Assembly: GCA_963762635.1 (NCBI GenBank)
Contig: CAVXLQ010000012.1
Location: forward strand, 734,865 to 798,864
Origin: Tenggerimyces sp963762635
GTDB taxonomy: Bacteria > Actinomycetota > Actinomycetes > Propionibacteriales > Actinopolymorphaceae
Length of the DNA stretch: 64,000 bases
Direction: 5' to 3'
Shown here: piece by piece, positions 52,105 through 61,155 of the stretch
Layout of the letters: each line of letters opens with the position of its first letter
Numbering within the stretch: position 1 is the stretch's first letter
Notes under the pieces: model-generated
What the model was told of the DNA's origin: nothing
The model's input: the letters and a program-made list of their open reading frames with translations, nothing else
The model's database searches: none
Position numbers and translations under genes: made by a program

Positions 52105-53097
52105 CTACCTGCTGTGCCAGTTACGCAACAGGTCCGTTTCCTCGGCCTCGGTCAGCCCAGCCCGCCAAGGCTTGTCGCCGCGACCGTCCACTATCCAAGA
52201 AAGAGTGTCACGCGCGGTCTCGCCTACGTCACGGATTGTCAGACCGGCCTGGGCCGTCGCGGACGTGTCGCGGGCCATGAAGCCCGCGTTCTCGGGCTCG
52301 TCGACCCACAGCGGCAACGACTTGGGCCCGGACCACACGTTCACCTCCTGGGCCAGTAGGAAGTCCTGCGGGACCCAGGTCAGCTGGATGTCCGTCCCGA
52401 CGCCCGCCGCGACGGCCTCCAGCAGCTCCTTGCGCGTGAACGGCGTCGACGTGCTGTCGTACACCCCGGCCCGCCCGGTTTCGGCCGAGTCGACGATCCA
52501 GGCGGCGAGGTCACGGACGTCGACCAGCTGCACCGGGTCGTCCGGCTTGCCGGGCGCGACCACCTCACCGCCGCGGGCGATCCGGAACGGCCAGTACGTG
52601 AACCGGTCGCTCGGGTCGCCCGGGCCGACGATCAGCCCGGCCCGCACGATCAGCGCGTCACTCCCCCGGCCCGCGGCGACCTCCTGCTCACAGGACACCT
52701 TCGCCTCGCCGTAGTTCGCCGGGTCGGCCTCGTCCGCGTCACTGGCGAGCGGCCGGCGCAGCGGTGCCGTCTCCACGGTCTGCCCGAGCGTGGCGTCGTC
52801 GGAGTAGACGCTGCAGGTCGAGACGAACGTCCAGTGCTTGGTCCGGTCGGCGAGCGCCGAGATCGCGCGGCGTACGTGCGTGGGCTGGCGGGCCACGTCG
52901 ACGACCGCGTCGTACTCGCCCTCGATGGCGGCGAACCCGTTCTCGTCGTCCCGGTCCAGCTTGACGAACGTCGCGCCGTCCGGCGGGCTGCTCGACGTGC
53001 CCCGCGCGGCGGCGGTGACCTCATGGCCACGACGCAGTGCTTCGGCGACGATCGCCTTGGACAGGAACACGGTGCCACCGAGCACGAGAAGTCTCAT
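52105..53097 (-). CDS. NAD-dependent epimerase/reductase-like protein
   Basis: The 330-residue protein has an extended-SDR start (RLLVLGGTVFLSKAIVAEALRRGHEVTAAARG; glycine-rich loop GGTVFLS), VSTCSVYSDDA with the Ser/Tyr region, EADPANYGEAKVSCE with the catalytic Y-x-x-x-K (YGEAK) and QLVDVRDLAAWIV. It resembles actinobacterial reductases of the NAD-dependent epimerase/dehydratase family of unknown substrate. It sits between pafC and tatA, which are neighbours in M. tuberculosis, so it is an insertion relative to that order. Confidence 0.82.
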   Translation of the reverse strand: MRLLVLGGTVFLSKAIVAEALRRGHEVTAAARGTSSSPPDGATFVKLDRDDENGFAAIEGEYDAVVDVARQPTHVRRAISALADRTKHWTFVSTCSVYSDDATLGQTVETAPLRRPLASDADEADPANYGEAKVSCEQEVAAGRGSDALIVRAGLIVGPGDPSDRFTYWPFRIARGGEVVAPGKPDDPVQLVDVRDLAAWIVDSAETGRAGVYDSTSTPFTRKELLEAVAAGVGTDIQLTWVPQDFLLAQEVNVWSGPKSLPLWVDEPENAGFMARDTSATAQAGLTIRDVGETARDTLSWIVDGRGDKPWRAGLTEAEETDLLRNWHSR

Positions 53098-53161
53098 GGC
53101 TCGATCCTTCCGGGTGCGCCGCTCCGAGACCAGCGGATCTGCTCTCGGCTAACCCTCCGTC

Positions 53162-53264
53162 GTCCACAGCCTTCCGCGACTTCACCCACCGAACAGGGGT
53201 TCTCCAACGTGGCAACAGCTGTCCGAACCCCGGTTCGGTAGGTGAAGTCGAGCGAGCTGTGGAC
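53162..53264. repeat. long imperfect hairpin between pafC and the reductase gene
   Basis: The left arm 53162-53202 and right arm 53225-53264 share complementary blocks in the same order: GTCCACAGC, then CGACTTCACC, ACCGAAC and GGGGTTC, with single mismatches between the last three. The loop is 22 bp. On the transcribed strand it follows the pafC stop by 24 bp, so it could end or process the pafBC transcript. No T-run follows. It is unrelated to the TGATCA repeats. Confidence 0.75.
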
Positions 53265-53288
53265 AGTGTGGATGGGAGGGGCGGGCGG

Positions 53289-54293
53289 TCAGGGGGTTTC
53301 GTAGGCGGCGAGGGCGGCGCGCGCGTCGGCGCTCACGGCTTCGGCCAGGCCGGCGGGCTCGATCACGCGCGCGTGCCCACCCAGGCGCAACGCGAGCCGG
53401 CGGAGCCAGCGCTGGTCGGCGATGCGTAGCCGTACTCGCAGCTGCCCGGCGCCGAGGTCGATGACCTCCTCGCACGGGTAGTACTCCGACACCCACGCGG
53501 CAGGCGGGTCGAGGTCGATCGTCGCGAGCTCGTGGTCGGGCGACGGCTGGAACAGCCCGGCCGACAGGTCTCGCGGCCGGGCCTGCGGCGGCAGCACGGC
53601 CGGCTCGTCCAGCACGCGCGCCTTCGCGACCCGGTCGAGGCGGAACAGCCGTACGTCCTCCGCCCGATGGCACCAGCCCTCGAGGTAGGTCCGGCCGTCG
53701 GCGAGGAAGATCCGCATCGGGTCGACGTCGCGTTCGGTGGTCTCGTCGCGCGCCGGCACCCAGTACGACAAGTGCAACCGCCGGCCCCGGTCCAGCGCGT
53801 CCTGGATGGTCGCGCGGATCTCCGGGTCCTCGAACGCGTCGACCTTGATCTCGACCTGCTTCGTCACCGATCCCGAAGCCTGCCCGGCGGCCTCCTCCAG
53901 CCGCGCGATCACCCGGTCGACCATCTCCCGTTCGCTCGAACGCCCGGTCTCGCGCAGCACCCGCAGCGCGACGAGCAGGCCGAGCGCCTCGTCCGACGTG
54001 AGCCGGAACGGGCGGGTCAGGAAGTCGGCGTTCGAGACGTGGATCGTGCCGTCGCCCTCGACGGCGTCCATGTCGACCTCGATGTAGTCGCCGGGCATCA
54101 TGCCCGGCAGCCCACAGAACCAGAGCACGCCGAGGTCGGCGACGAGCTGGCGTTCGGAGATGCCGAACACGCGCGCGACGTCGGCGACGCGGGCGCCCGG
54201 ATGGGCGAGCAGGTACGGGAGCAAGGCCAGCAGGCGGCGCACTTGCTCCTTGGCGCCGCCCGGGCCGGCGGATCGCGGCAGGTCGTCGATCAC
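53289..54293 (-). CDS. pafC: WYL-domain regulator PafC
   Basis: PafC forms with PafB a DNA-damage-responsive transcription activator of the mycobacterial SOS-independent response. The 334-residue protein has an N-terminal winged helix (LLPYLLAHPGARVADVARVFGISERQLVADLGVL), then the WYL domain with RLHLSYWVPARDETTERDVDPMRIF and RTYLEGWCHRAEDVRLFRLDRV, and a WCX extension. The GTG start overlaps the pafB stop by 4 bp, as usual for the pair. Confidence 0.92.
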   Translation of the reverse strand: MIDDLPRSAGPGGAKEQVRRLLALLPYLLAHPGARVADVARVFGISERQLVADLGVLWFCGLPGMMPGDYIEVDMDAVEGDGTIHVSNADFLTRPFRLTSDEALGLLVALRVLRETGRSSEREMVDRVIARLEEAAGQASGSVTKQVEIKVDAFEDPEIRATIQDALDRGRRLHLSYWVPARDETTERDVDPMRIFLADGRTYLEGWCHRAEDVRLFRLDRVAKARVLDEPAVLPPQARPRDLSAGLFQPSPDHELATIDLDPPAAWVSEYYPCEEVIDLGAGQLRVRLRIADQRWLRRLALRLGGHARVIEPAGLAEAVSADARAALAAYETP

Positions 54294-55258
54294 CGCGACT
54301 CCACCAGCAGGCTCTTGAGGTGTTGCATGGTCGCCTCGCGGACGTCCGGCGGGTCGAGCGCGACGACGTCCGCCGCGTACCCGGCCAGTTCCTCGGCGAG
54401 GTTGACCACATCGCCGAACGAGACCTTGAGCAGGTCCCAGCCCTCGCCGTCCGGCTCGACCACCTGGGCGCGGCGGCGCAGGCCGTTGCCGGCGCCCGTC
54501 CGGACCCGGATCGTCGCGATGCCGCGCGGGTCGCTCTCGCTCGACTTCAGTCGTTCCGCCTCGGCCCGCAGGTCGACACCGTCCGGGACGACGAACGCGC
54601 GTGGCTTGCTGGCTTCCTTGACCTGCCCGACGATCCGCGAGAGCCGGAACATCCGCGTGGCCTCGCGGTCGCGGTCGTGGCCGACGACGTACCACCGCGT
54701 GCGCCAGTTGATGATTCCCCAGGGCTCGAACGTCCGTCGCGCTGGCCCGGCGGTGCCGGGACGGCGGTAGTCGAAGCTCACGACCGTGTGAGTCTGGACG
54801 GCCCGCCAGAGCGGGACGAACGAGGGCTCGCCGGCGCCGGGCCCGGGCTCGAGCGCGGCCAGGTGCGCGGTGTCGGCGTCCAGGCCCTCGGCGCCGAGCT
54901 TGAGGACGGCGCGCGACGTCGCCTCGGCGAGGCTGGCGTGCTGCCAGACCCTGGCGGCGAGGCCGAGCACGGCGACCTCCTCCGCCGTGAACGTCAGCGG
55001 CGGCAGCTCGTACTCGCTGCGGCGAATGCGGTAGCCGACCTCGTCGTCGAAGCCGGACGCGACCGAACCGATCTCGATCGGGATGCCGAGCTCGCGCAGC
55101 TCTTCCTTGTCGCGCTCGAACATCTTCTCGAAAGCCTCGAGCGACAGCTCGTGGTAGTCCTCCACGAGCGTGCGAAGCTTGGCCTTGGGCACAAAGTGAC
55201 GCGAGACGAGCAGGCAGATGACGAGGTTCATCAGCCGCTCGGATTTGCGGGGCGGCAC
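54290..55258 (-). CDS. pafB: WYL-domain regulator PafB
   Basis: The 322-residue protein begins with the family N-terminus KSERLMNLVICLLVSRHFVPKAKLR, a winged helix, followed by a WYL domain (VVSFDYRRPGTAGPARRTFEPWGIINWRTRWYVVGHDRDREATRMFRLSRI, cited in parts) and a WCX domain ending LKSLLVESR. It acts with PafC. Translation begins at GTG 55258. The divergent DUF3866 gene starts 61 bp away, so a shared promoter region lies between them. Confidence 0.92.
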   Translation of the reverse strand: MPPRKSERLMNLVICLLVSRHFVPKAKLRTLVEDYHELSLEAFEKMFERDKEELRELGIPIEIGSVASGFDDEVGYRIRRSEYELPPLTFTAEEVAVLGLAARVWQHASLAEATSRAVLKLGAEGLDADTAHLAALEPGPGAGEPSFVPLWRAVQTHTVVSFDYRRPGTAGPARRTFEPWGIINWRTRWYVVGHDRDREATRMFRLSRIVGQVKEASKPRAFVVPDGVDLRAEAERLKSSESDPRGIATIRVRTGAGNGLRRRAQVVEPDGEGWDLLKVSFGDVVNLAEELAGYAADVVALDPPDVREATMQHLKSLLVESR

Positions 55259-55319
55259 GCGCGTTCACCCCCTTCCACCCGACCAAGCTACAGCAGTGAC
55301 AAGCGGTAATCTCGCCGCT

Positions 55320-56390
55320 GTGATTCGTTGGCGAGCGGGTGTCGTGACGACTGTTCGTGACGGCTGGGCCGGCACCGTGAAGCTCGACGTCGAGACACCG
55401 GACGGGCAGGTGCCGGCGCTCGCGTACGTCGAGCTGGTCGGCACGCCCGAGGTCGGCGACCGGGTGCTGCTGAACACGTCCGCGTACGCCCGTGGGCTGG
55501 GCACCGGCGGCTACGCGCTCGTGGTCGCCCTCCCAGACCGGCTGCCTCCGGACGTCACTGGGCCCGGGCATCTTGTCAAAGCGCGGTACACGCCGCTGCA
55601 GACGATGGTGCTGGGCGTGGACGAGCCGGACTCCCCCTCGTACGACGTCCTGCGCGACGCGGACTCGCTCGATGGGATGCCGGTCGTGGTGTCGGACCTG
55701 CATTCGGCCCTGCCGGCGGTGCTGGCCGGGCTGTACGCGGCGCGCCCACAGTCGCGGGTGGCGTACGTGATGACCGACGGCGGGGCGCTGCCGTTGGCGT
55801 TCTCGAAGACGGTGTCGTCGCTGCGCGCGGCCTCCTGGCTCGTCGGGTCGGTGACGGTCGGGCAGGCCTTTGGCGGTGACCTCGAGGCGGTGACGCTGCA
55901 CACCGGTCTGCTGGCGGCGCGGCACGTGCTGGGCGTGGACGTCGCGGTCGTGACGCAGGGACCGGGCAACCTTGGGACGGGGACGCGTTGGGGCTTCTCC
56001 GGCGTGGCGTCGGGCGAGGCGGTGAACGCCGTCGCGGCTCTCGCCGGGCGCGCGGTCGGGACGTTGCGCGTGTCGTCGGCGGACCCCCGGCCGCGGCATC
56101 GGGGCGTGTCGCATCACAGCCTGACGGCCTACGGCCGGGTCGCGCTGGCAGCGGCGGACGTGGTCGTCCCCGACCTGCCGCCGCCGTTCGGGGACGAGCT
56201 CCGCGACGCGGTCGAGGCCCTGCGGGCGCGGCACACCGTCGTGCGGGTGCCGGTGGACGGGTTGGCCGAGGCCATCGCCAAGTCGCCGGTCAAGGTGTCG
56301 TCGATGGGTCGTTCGTACGACGAGGACGCGCCGTACTTCCTCGCCTGCGCGGCAGCCGGCCGGCACGCCGCCTCGCTGTTAACCGATTGA
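55320..56390 (+). CDS. DUF3866 protein
   Basis: The 356-residue protein is the DUF3866 family found next to pafB in many actinobacteria. Hallmarks: VKLDVETPDGQVPALAYVELVG, VGDRVLLNTSAYARGLGTGGYALVV, GPGHLVKARYTPLQTMVLGVDE, DLHSALPAVLAGL and TQGPGNLGTGTRWGFSGVASGEAVNA. Function is not known. A GTG at 55320 starts the conserved part; the upstream frame runs into the pafB promoter. A small GC hairpin (56390-56404) follows the stop. Confidence 0.85.
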   Translation: MIRWRAGVVTTVRDGWAGTVKLDVETPDGQVPALAYVELVGTPEVGDRVLLNTSAYARGLGTGGYALVVALPDRLPPDVTGPGHLVKARYTPLQTMVLGVDEPDSPSYDVLRDADSLDGMPVVVSDLHSALPAVLAGLYAARPQSRVAYVMTDGGALPLAFSKTVSSLRAASWLVGSVTVGQAFGGDLEAVTLHTGLLAARHVLGVDVAVVTQGPGNLGTGTRWGFSGVASGEAVNAVAALAGRAVGTLRVSSADPRPRHRGVSHHSLTAYGRVALAAADVVVPDLPPPFGDELRDAVEALRARHTVVRVPVDGLAEAIAKSPVKVSSMGRSYDEDAPYFLACAAAGRHAASLLTD

Positions 56391-56404
56391 GCCGGACCCC
56401 GGCT
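56390..56404. terminator. short hairpin after the DUF3866 gene
   Basis: AGCCGG and its complement CCGGCT flank ACC, beginning at the last base of the TGA stop. Position suggests a weak terminator; no T-run. Confidence 0.35.
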
Positions 56405-56423
56405 GGCTCGTACCGTCCTGGGC

Positions 56424-57179
56424 ATGCGTTCCTACGACGACCTGGTGGCCGAGGCGCTCGCCGCTGACTTTCGAGGCTGGGACTTCGGCTTCCTCGCCGG
56501 CCGAATCGAGGGTGGCGAGGCCTGGAACTACGACGAGCTGGCGAGCGCCGAGATCTCGGACTCGACCCGGCTGCTCGACATCGGTACAGGCGGCGGCGAG
56601 ACGCTCGAGGGCATTCTCGCCGGGCGGCGCCCGGAGCACGTCGTCGCGACCGAAGGCTATGCGCCGAACGTTCCCGTCGCTCGGGCACGGCTGGAGCCGC
56701 TCGGCATCGAGGTCCGGGACACGTCGTCCTCAGGTCCGTCGCTGCCGGCTGCCGACGGGGAGTTCGACCTGGTGCTCGCGCGGCACGCCGGTGCTCCGTC
56801 CGCCGAGCTGCACCGCGTGCTCCAGCCCGGCGGCGTGTTCCTGACGCAGGGCGTGGGGCGGGACAACGACCTGGAGTTCAACGAGGCGCTCGGTGGGCCG
56901 GCACCGACCCACGCCGGCGAGCCGTCGTTCGCCGACGCCGTCGCCGACCTGAAGCGGACGGGCTTCGAGATCGACCGAGCCGACGAGGTGTTCAACGAGG
57001 CCGGCTACACCGACATCGGCGCGATCGTGTTCCACCTGATGGCGGTGTCGTGGCAGGTGCCCGGGTTCGACGTCACGACGTACGACCAGGCGCTGAGAAA
57101 GCTCGACGCCCGGATCCGCGTCGAGGGGCGGTTCGTCGTACGGAACCACCGGACGCTGATCCGGGCGCGTCGAGTCTGA
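56424..57179 (+). CDS. class I SAM-dependent methyltransferase
   Basis: The 251-residue protein has SAM-binding motif I TRLLDIGTGGGETLEGIL at about 48-65, the acidic end of strand 2 as VVATEGYAPNV, and motif IV FDLVLARHAGAP followed by LHRVLQPGGVFLTQGVG. It resembles the UbiE/small-molecule methyltransferase group; the substrate is unknown. It converges with the FKBP gene, 9 bp away. Confidence 0.83.
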   Translation: MRSYDDLVAEALAADFRGWDFGFLAGRIEGGEAWNYDELASAEISDSTRLLDIGTGGGETLEGILAGRRPEHVVATEGYAPNVPVARARLEPLGIEVRDTSSSGPSLPAADGEFDLVLARHAGAPSAELHRVLQPGGVFLTQGVGRDNDLEFNEALGGPAPTHAGEPSFADAVADLKRTGFEIDRADEVFNEAGYTDIGAIVFHLMAVSWQVPGFDVTTYDQALRKLDARIRVEGRFVVRNHRTLIRARRV

Positions 57180-57188
57180 GCTGAGCCG

Positions 57189-58136
57189 TCAGCTGGCGCC
57201 GAGGATGTCGACGACGAAGACGACGGTGTCGGTCTTCTTCACGTCGGTGCCCTGCAGGTCCTGGCCGAAGCCCTGGTCGGGCGGCATGATCAGCAGCACG
57301 CGGCTACCGACGGTCTTGCCGACCAGGCCGGTGGTAAGGCCCTTCACCTGGGTCTGCGCGAGCTGCAGGTCGAGCGCCTGCTGGCGGTCCCACGAGGAGT
57401 CGAACTTCTTGCCCGTACGCCAGTTCGCCGCGATGTAGTGGAAGTTGACCGTGTTCTCGGCGGTGACCTTCGCGCCCTTGCCCTTGACCAGGTCCTGGAC
57501 GACGAGCTTCTTCGGCGCCGCGGTCTTCGGCACGGTGAGCGCGCTCGGCGTTCCGTCCTTCAGCGTCACGGTCGGCAGGCCGGCCGGCGGCGTCACGGCG
57601 GTGCCCTCGGCCTTGGTGAGCGGCTTGTACGCGCTCTTCACGTCGACGACGAAGATCAGCGAGTCGCCCTTGTTGATGCCCGCCTGTTGGTTGCCCTCGG
57701 CGTAGCCGTCCTTCGACGGGATCGTGATCAGGACGCGGCTGCCGACCTTCTGGCCGACCAGACCCTTGATGAAGCCCGCGATCAGGGCGCCGTCGGCGAG
57801 CTTGAACGTCGCCGGCTTGCCGCCCTTCCAGGACGAGTCGAACTCCTTGCCGTCGCGGCCGTTGATGCCGACGTAGTCGACGATGACCTGCTGGCCCTTG
57901 GCGAGCGTGTCGCCCTTGCCCTCCGACACGGCCTTAGCCGCGGTCTCGGCCACCGTGAACGGCTTGGCGAACTCGACCGTCGGCTTGGCGCTGTTCTCGC
58001 CCTTCACCGTGACGGCATCGATGCCGGTGCCGCCGGGCTTGTTCTCGGTCTCGGCCTTCTTACCGTCATCCGAGCCGCAGGCGGCAACGAACATCAGCGG
58101 GACTATGAGGAGAGCCAGAGCCTGGCGACGACGCAC
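57189..58136 (-). CDS. lipoprotein FKBP-type peptidyl-prolyl isomerase with two FKBP domains
   Basis: The protein has a lipoprotein signal (ALALLIVPLMFVAAC) and two FKBP domains. The first holds VIVDYVGINGRDGKEFDSSWKGGKPATFKL and IKGLVGQKVGSRVLITIP, the second VNFHYIAANWRTGKKFDSSWDRQQALDL and TTGLVGKTVGSRVLLIMPPDQGFG. It would assist folding of exported proteins at the cell surface. A GTG at 58136 with GAGG eight bases upstream is preferred to GTG 58145. An FKBP gene next to pafA is usual in this neighbourhood. Confidence 0.88.
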   Translation of the reverse strand: MRRRQALALLIVPLMFVAACGSDDGKKAETENKPGGTGIDAVTVKGENSAKPTVEFAKPFTVAETAAKAVSEGKGDTLAKGQQVIVDYVGINGRDGKEFDSSWKGGKPATFKLADGALIAGFIKGLVGQKVGSRVLITIPSKDGYAEGNQQAGINKGDSLIFVVDVKSAYKPLTKAEGTAVTPPAGLPTVTLKDGTPSALTVPKTAAPKKLVVQDLVKGKGAKVTAENTVNFHYIAANWRTGKKFDSSWDRQQALDLQLAQTQVKGLTTGLVGKTVGSRVLLIMPPDQGFGQDLQGTDVKKTDTVVFVVDILGAS

Positions 58137-58220
58137 AGTGAACACCTCGTTGACGAACGGTTGGGGGCGTACGAAGGCCACACCATACCCCGCGAGTCTG
58201 GGAGCAGCCTTAATGAGGGG

Positions 58221-59198
58221 TTACAGCGCGATGGTGGTGCCGGAACCTCGTTCTCGCGCGGCCTGGAGGACGAGGGCGGCCGCGGCGGCGTCCTGGACGG
58301 CGACGCCGACGGATTTGTAGAGGGTGAGCTGATCTGCTGACGTGCGGCCTTGCCTGGTGCCGGCGACGAGCTCGCCCAGCTCGGCGAGGTGGTCCGCGGT
58401 GATCAGGCCGGCCTCGATCGGTTGGAGCAGGTCGTTGCTGCCGGCCGGGAACGGGGCGAGCACGGCCTGCCTCGACTCGACGCAGATCAGCGCGTCCGCA
58501 ACGGTCGCGTCGTCGACCTCCCGCCCGTCGCGGTTGAAGCCGACGGAGGTGACGTGCGTGCCCGGGCTCAACGACTCGCGGCGGACGACCGGCTCTACCG
58601 CGTGGGTCGTGGCGCAGACGATCTGAGCTCCTGCCATCGCGTCGCGGTAGGTGTCGACCGCCGCAACGTTTGGTGGGAGGAGCTCGTCGAGCTCTTTCGC
58701 GAGCTTCGCGGCCTTGACCGGGTCTCGTCCGGCGATGCGGATCTCTTGGATCGGCCGGACCCTGCTGACCGCGATCGCGTGCGACCGGGCTTGCACGCCG
58801 GTGCCGAGGATCGCCAACACGTTCGCGTCGTCCCGGGCGAGCAGCCGCGCGGAGAGCGCTGACCCCGCACCGGTCCGGGCGGCGGTGATGTACTCGCCGT
58901 CGAGCAGTGCTGCCGGCTCCCCCGTCGCCGGGTCGAACGCGACGATGACGGCGTGGTGCGTGGGCTTGTCGACGTTGTGCGGGAAGAGGGCGACGAGCTT
59001 GCTGGTCAGCACGCCGGCCGAGGGGAGGTAGGCGGGCATCGCGGCGAGGAAGCCGTCCCGTTCGGCGACGGTCGCCGCTACGCGTGGAGGCATCGAGACC
59101 CGACCGGCCGAAAGCTCGACGTGCGCCGCGGCGAGCGCGTCGATCAGGGCGTCAATGTCGAGCAAGGCATCGACGTCGGCCTTCGACAAGCTGAGCAC
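58221..59198 (-). CDS. ornithine cyclodeaminase/mu-crystallin-family protein
   Basis: The 325-residue protein has the OCD/mu-crystallin pattern: MPPRVAATVAERDGFLAAMPAYLPSAGVLTSKLVALFPHN, cited in parts, with the substrate Arg/Lys (SKLVALFP), GEYITAARTGAGSALSARLLAR, and the NAD-binding loop LAILGTGVQARSHAIAVSRVRP. The C-terminal SVGVAVQDAAAAALVL is also typical. Family members are ornithine cyclodeaminases, alanine dehydrogenases or imine reductases; which one is unclear. Its GTG start shares one base with the pafA stop, so it is coupled to pafA. Confidence 0.85.
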   Translation of the reverse strand: MLSLSKADVDALLDIDALIDALAAAHVELSAGRVSMPPRVAATVAERDGFLAAMPAYLPSAGVLTSKLVALFPHNVDKPTHHAVIVAFDPATGEPAALLDGEYITAARTGAGSALSARLLARDDANVLAILGTGVQARSHAIAVSRVRPIQEIRIAGRDPVKAAKLAKELDELLPPNVAAVDTYRDAMAGAQIVCATTHAVEPVVRRESLSPGTHVTSVGFNRDGREVDDATVADALICVESRQAVLAPFPAGSNDLLQPIEAGLITADHLAELGELVAGTRQGRTSADQLTLYKSVGVAVQDAAAAALVLQAARERGSGTTIAL

Positions 59199-60559
59199 TA
59201 CATGCTCTGGATGAGCTTCTCGACTCGTTCGTCCACGCTGCGGAACGGGTCCTTGCAGAGTACGGTGCGCTGCGCCTGGTCGTTGAGCTTGAGGTGCACC
59301 CAGTCGACGGTGAAGTCGCGGCGACGTTCCTGCGCGCGCTTGATGAACTCGCCACGCAGCCGGGCCCGTGTGGTCTGCGGCGGCACCGACTTCGCCTCGA
59401 ACACGCTGAGGTCGGTGGTGACGCGGTTGACCAGCCCGCGGCGCTCGAGCAGGTAGTACAGACCGCGGTTGCGGTGGATGTCGTGGTACGCGAGGTCGAG
59501 CTGCGCGATCCGCGGCGACGTCAGCGAGAGGCCGTGCTTGTCGCGGTAGCGGTTGAGCAGCTTGTACTTGATCACCCAGTCGATCTCGCGGTCGACCGCG
59601 GACAGGTCACCGGAGTCGACGGCCTTGAGCGTGCGCTCCCACAGGTCGAGCACCTTCGTCACCGCGGGCGTCGCGAGGTCGCGTCGTTCGACGAAGTCTC
59701 GGGCCTTGGTGAAGTACTCCTCCTGGATGTCGAGCGCGCTGGCCTCGCGTCCGTTCGCCAGCCGTACGCGGCGGCGACCGGTGATGTCGTGGGAGATCTC
59801 CCGGATCGCGCGGATCGGGTTTTCCAGCGTGAGGTCGCGCAGGACGATGCCCGCCTCGATCATCCGCAGGACCAGGTCGGTGCTGCCGAGCTTCAGGAGC
59901 GTCGTGGACTCCGACATGTTCGAGTCGCCGACGATCACGTGCAGGCGGCGGTAGCGCTCGGCGTCGGCGTGCGGTTCGTCGCGGGTGTTGATGATCGGGC
60001 GGGAACGGGTCGTCGCCGACGACACGCCTTCCCAGATGTGCTCGGCGCGCTGGCTCACCGCGAACACCGCTCCGCGCGGGGTCTGCAGCACCTTGCCGGC
60101 ACCGACCATGATCTGCCGGGAGACGAGGAACGGGATCAGCACATCGGCGAGCCGGGAGAACTCACCGTGCCTGCTGACGCAGTAGTTCTCGTGGCAGCCA
60201 TAGGAGTTGCCGGCGGAGTCGGTGTTGTTCTTGAACAGGTAGACGTCGCCCGCGATGCCTTCCTCGCGCAGCCTGCGCTCGGCGTCGACGAGGAGTCCCT
60301 CGAGGATGCGTTCGCCGGCCTTGTCGTGGGTGACGAGGTCGATGATCGAGTCGCACTCCGGCGTCGCGTACTCCGGGTGGCTGCCTACGTCGAGGTAGAG
60401 GCGGGCTCCGTTGCGCAGGAACACGTTGCTGCTGCGGCCCCAGGAGACCACGCGGCGGAACAGGTAACGGGCGACCTCGTCGGGAGACAGTCGGCGCTGG
60501 CCACGAAACGTGCACGTGACGCCGTACTCGTTCTCGAGGCCAAAAATCCGACGGTCCAT
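59198..60559 (-). CDS. pafA: Pup--protein ligase PafA
   Basis: PafA links the prokaryotic ubiquitin-like protein Pup to lysines of proteasome substrates using ATP. The 453-residue protein begins DRRIFGLENEYGVTCTF with the nucleotide/Mg-binding Glu, and contains ARLYLDVGSHPEYATPE, FKNNTDSAGNSYGCHENY, RARPIINTRDEPHAD-like ATTRSRPIINTRDEPHA and VGDSNMSE, all conserved in PafA. The ATG at 60559 gives the standard N-terminus, so an upstream GTG extension is rejected. prcA follows upstream on the same strand. Confidence 0.95.
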   Translation of the reverse strand: MDRRIFGLENEYGVTCTFRGQRRLSPDEVARYLFRRVVSWGRSSNVFLRNGARLYLDVGSHPEYATPECDSIIDLVTHDKAGERILEGLLVDAERRLREEGIAGDVYLFKNNTDSAGNSYGCHENYCVSRHGEFSRLADVLIPFLVSRQIMVGAGKVLQTPRGAVFAVSQRAEHIWEGVSSATTRSRPIINTRDEPHADAERYRRLHVIVGDSNMSESTTLLKLGSTDLVLRMIEAGIVLRDLTLENPIRAIREISHDITGRRRVRLANGREASALDIQEEYFTKARDFVERRDLATPAVTKVLDLWERTLKAVDSGDLSAVDREIDWVIKYKLLNRYRDKHGLSLTSPRIAQLDLAYHDIHRNRGLYYLLERRGLVNRVTTDLSVFEAKSVPPQTTRARLRGEFIKRAQERRRDFTVDWVHLKLNDQAQRTVLCKDPFRSVDERVEKLIQSM

Positions 60560-60656
60560 AGTCACCACACTATGCCTTGTGCTGGAAGAAAGCCGGTCCC
60601 CCGTGACCACATGTCAGAACCCCGCCACGAATTGTTTCAGGACCGGCCCGAGGACG

Positions 60657-61128
60657 TCAGGACTCTGTGTCGGGTGGGGCGGATTCGGCCGCTTCCGTCG
60701 GTTCCGTACTCGCCTCCGTACTCGCCGCGGGCTCGGGCGTGAGCAGGCGCTCGAGCACCGGTCCGGTGAGCCGGCGGAACTTGCGCTTCTGCGTCCGGGT
60801 CCGGTCGAGAACGGCGACCTCGAGGTGGTCGGGCTCGAGCACGCGCGGCTCGTCGCTGTCGCGTCCGAGGGTGTCCACCGCGAGGGCCAACGCGGAGGCC
60901 AGTGACTGGCCGGGCTGGTAGCGCTCGGCGACGTACGTGGTGAGCGTCTCCGCCGCACCACCCATCACCGCGAACCCGTGCTCGGCCGCGACCGATCCGT
61001 CGTAGGTGAGCCGGTAGATCTCGTCCTCCTCCGAGGACGCACCGACCTCGGCGACGACGGTCTCCACCTCGTACGGCTTCTCACCGGCGTTGGAGAAGAT
61101 CGAGCCGAGCACCTGCGCGTAGCGGTTG
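60657..61128 (-). CDS. prcA: 20S proteasome alpha subunit, C-terminal part, truncated at the contig join
   Basis: The recognisable part starts NRYAQVLGSIFSNAGEKPYEVE and continues VVAEVG, YRLTYDGSVAAEHGFAVMGG, ESALALAVDTLGRDSDEP-like SALALAVDTLGRDS, LEVAVLDRTRTQKRKFRRL, as in PrcA. The N-terminal about 115-120 residues, including the gate region, are missing: upstream of position 61128 the reading frame enters unrelated sequence (MLATDIQRIKVNSNRYVLL). This is a break in the assembly rather than a natural truncation. The tail (PEAASTEASTEPTEAAESAP) is long and low-complexity, as in other PrcA proteins. Confidence 0.9.
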
Positions 61129-61155
61129 AGCAATACGTAACGGTTACTGTTGACC
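61129..61155. other. chimeric join with sequencing-adapter remnant
   Basis: AGCAATACGTAAC at 61129-61141 is identical to the end of the Oxford Nanopore ligation adapter (reverse complement of GTTACGTATTGCT). It lies exactly where PrcA homology stops. Directly after it, 61143-61155 (GTTACTGTTGACC) looks like a damaged copy in the other orientation, as when two adapters meet in an unsplit read. Sequence to the right is unrelated in composition and gene content. Confidence 0.8.
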
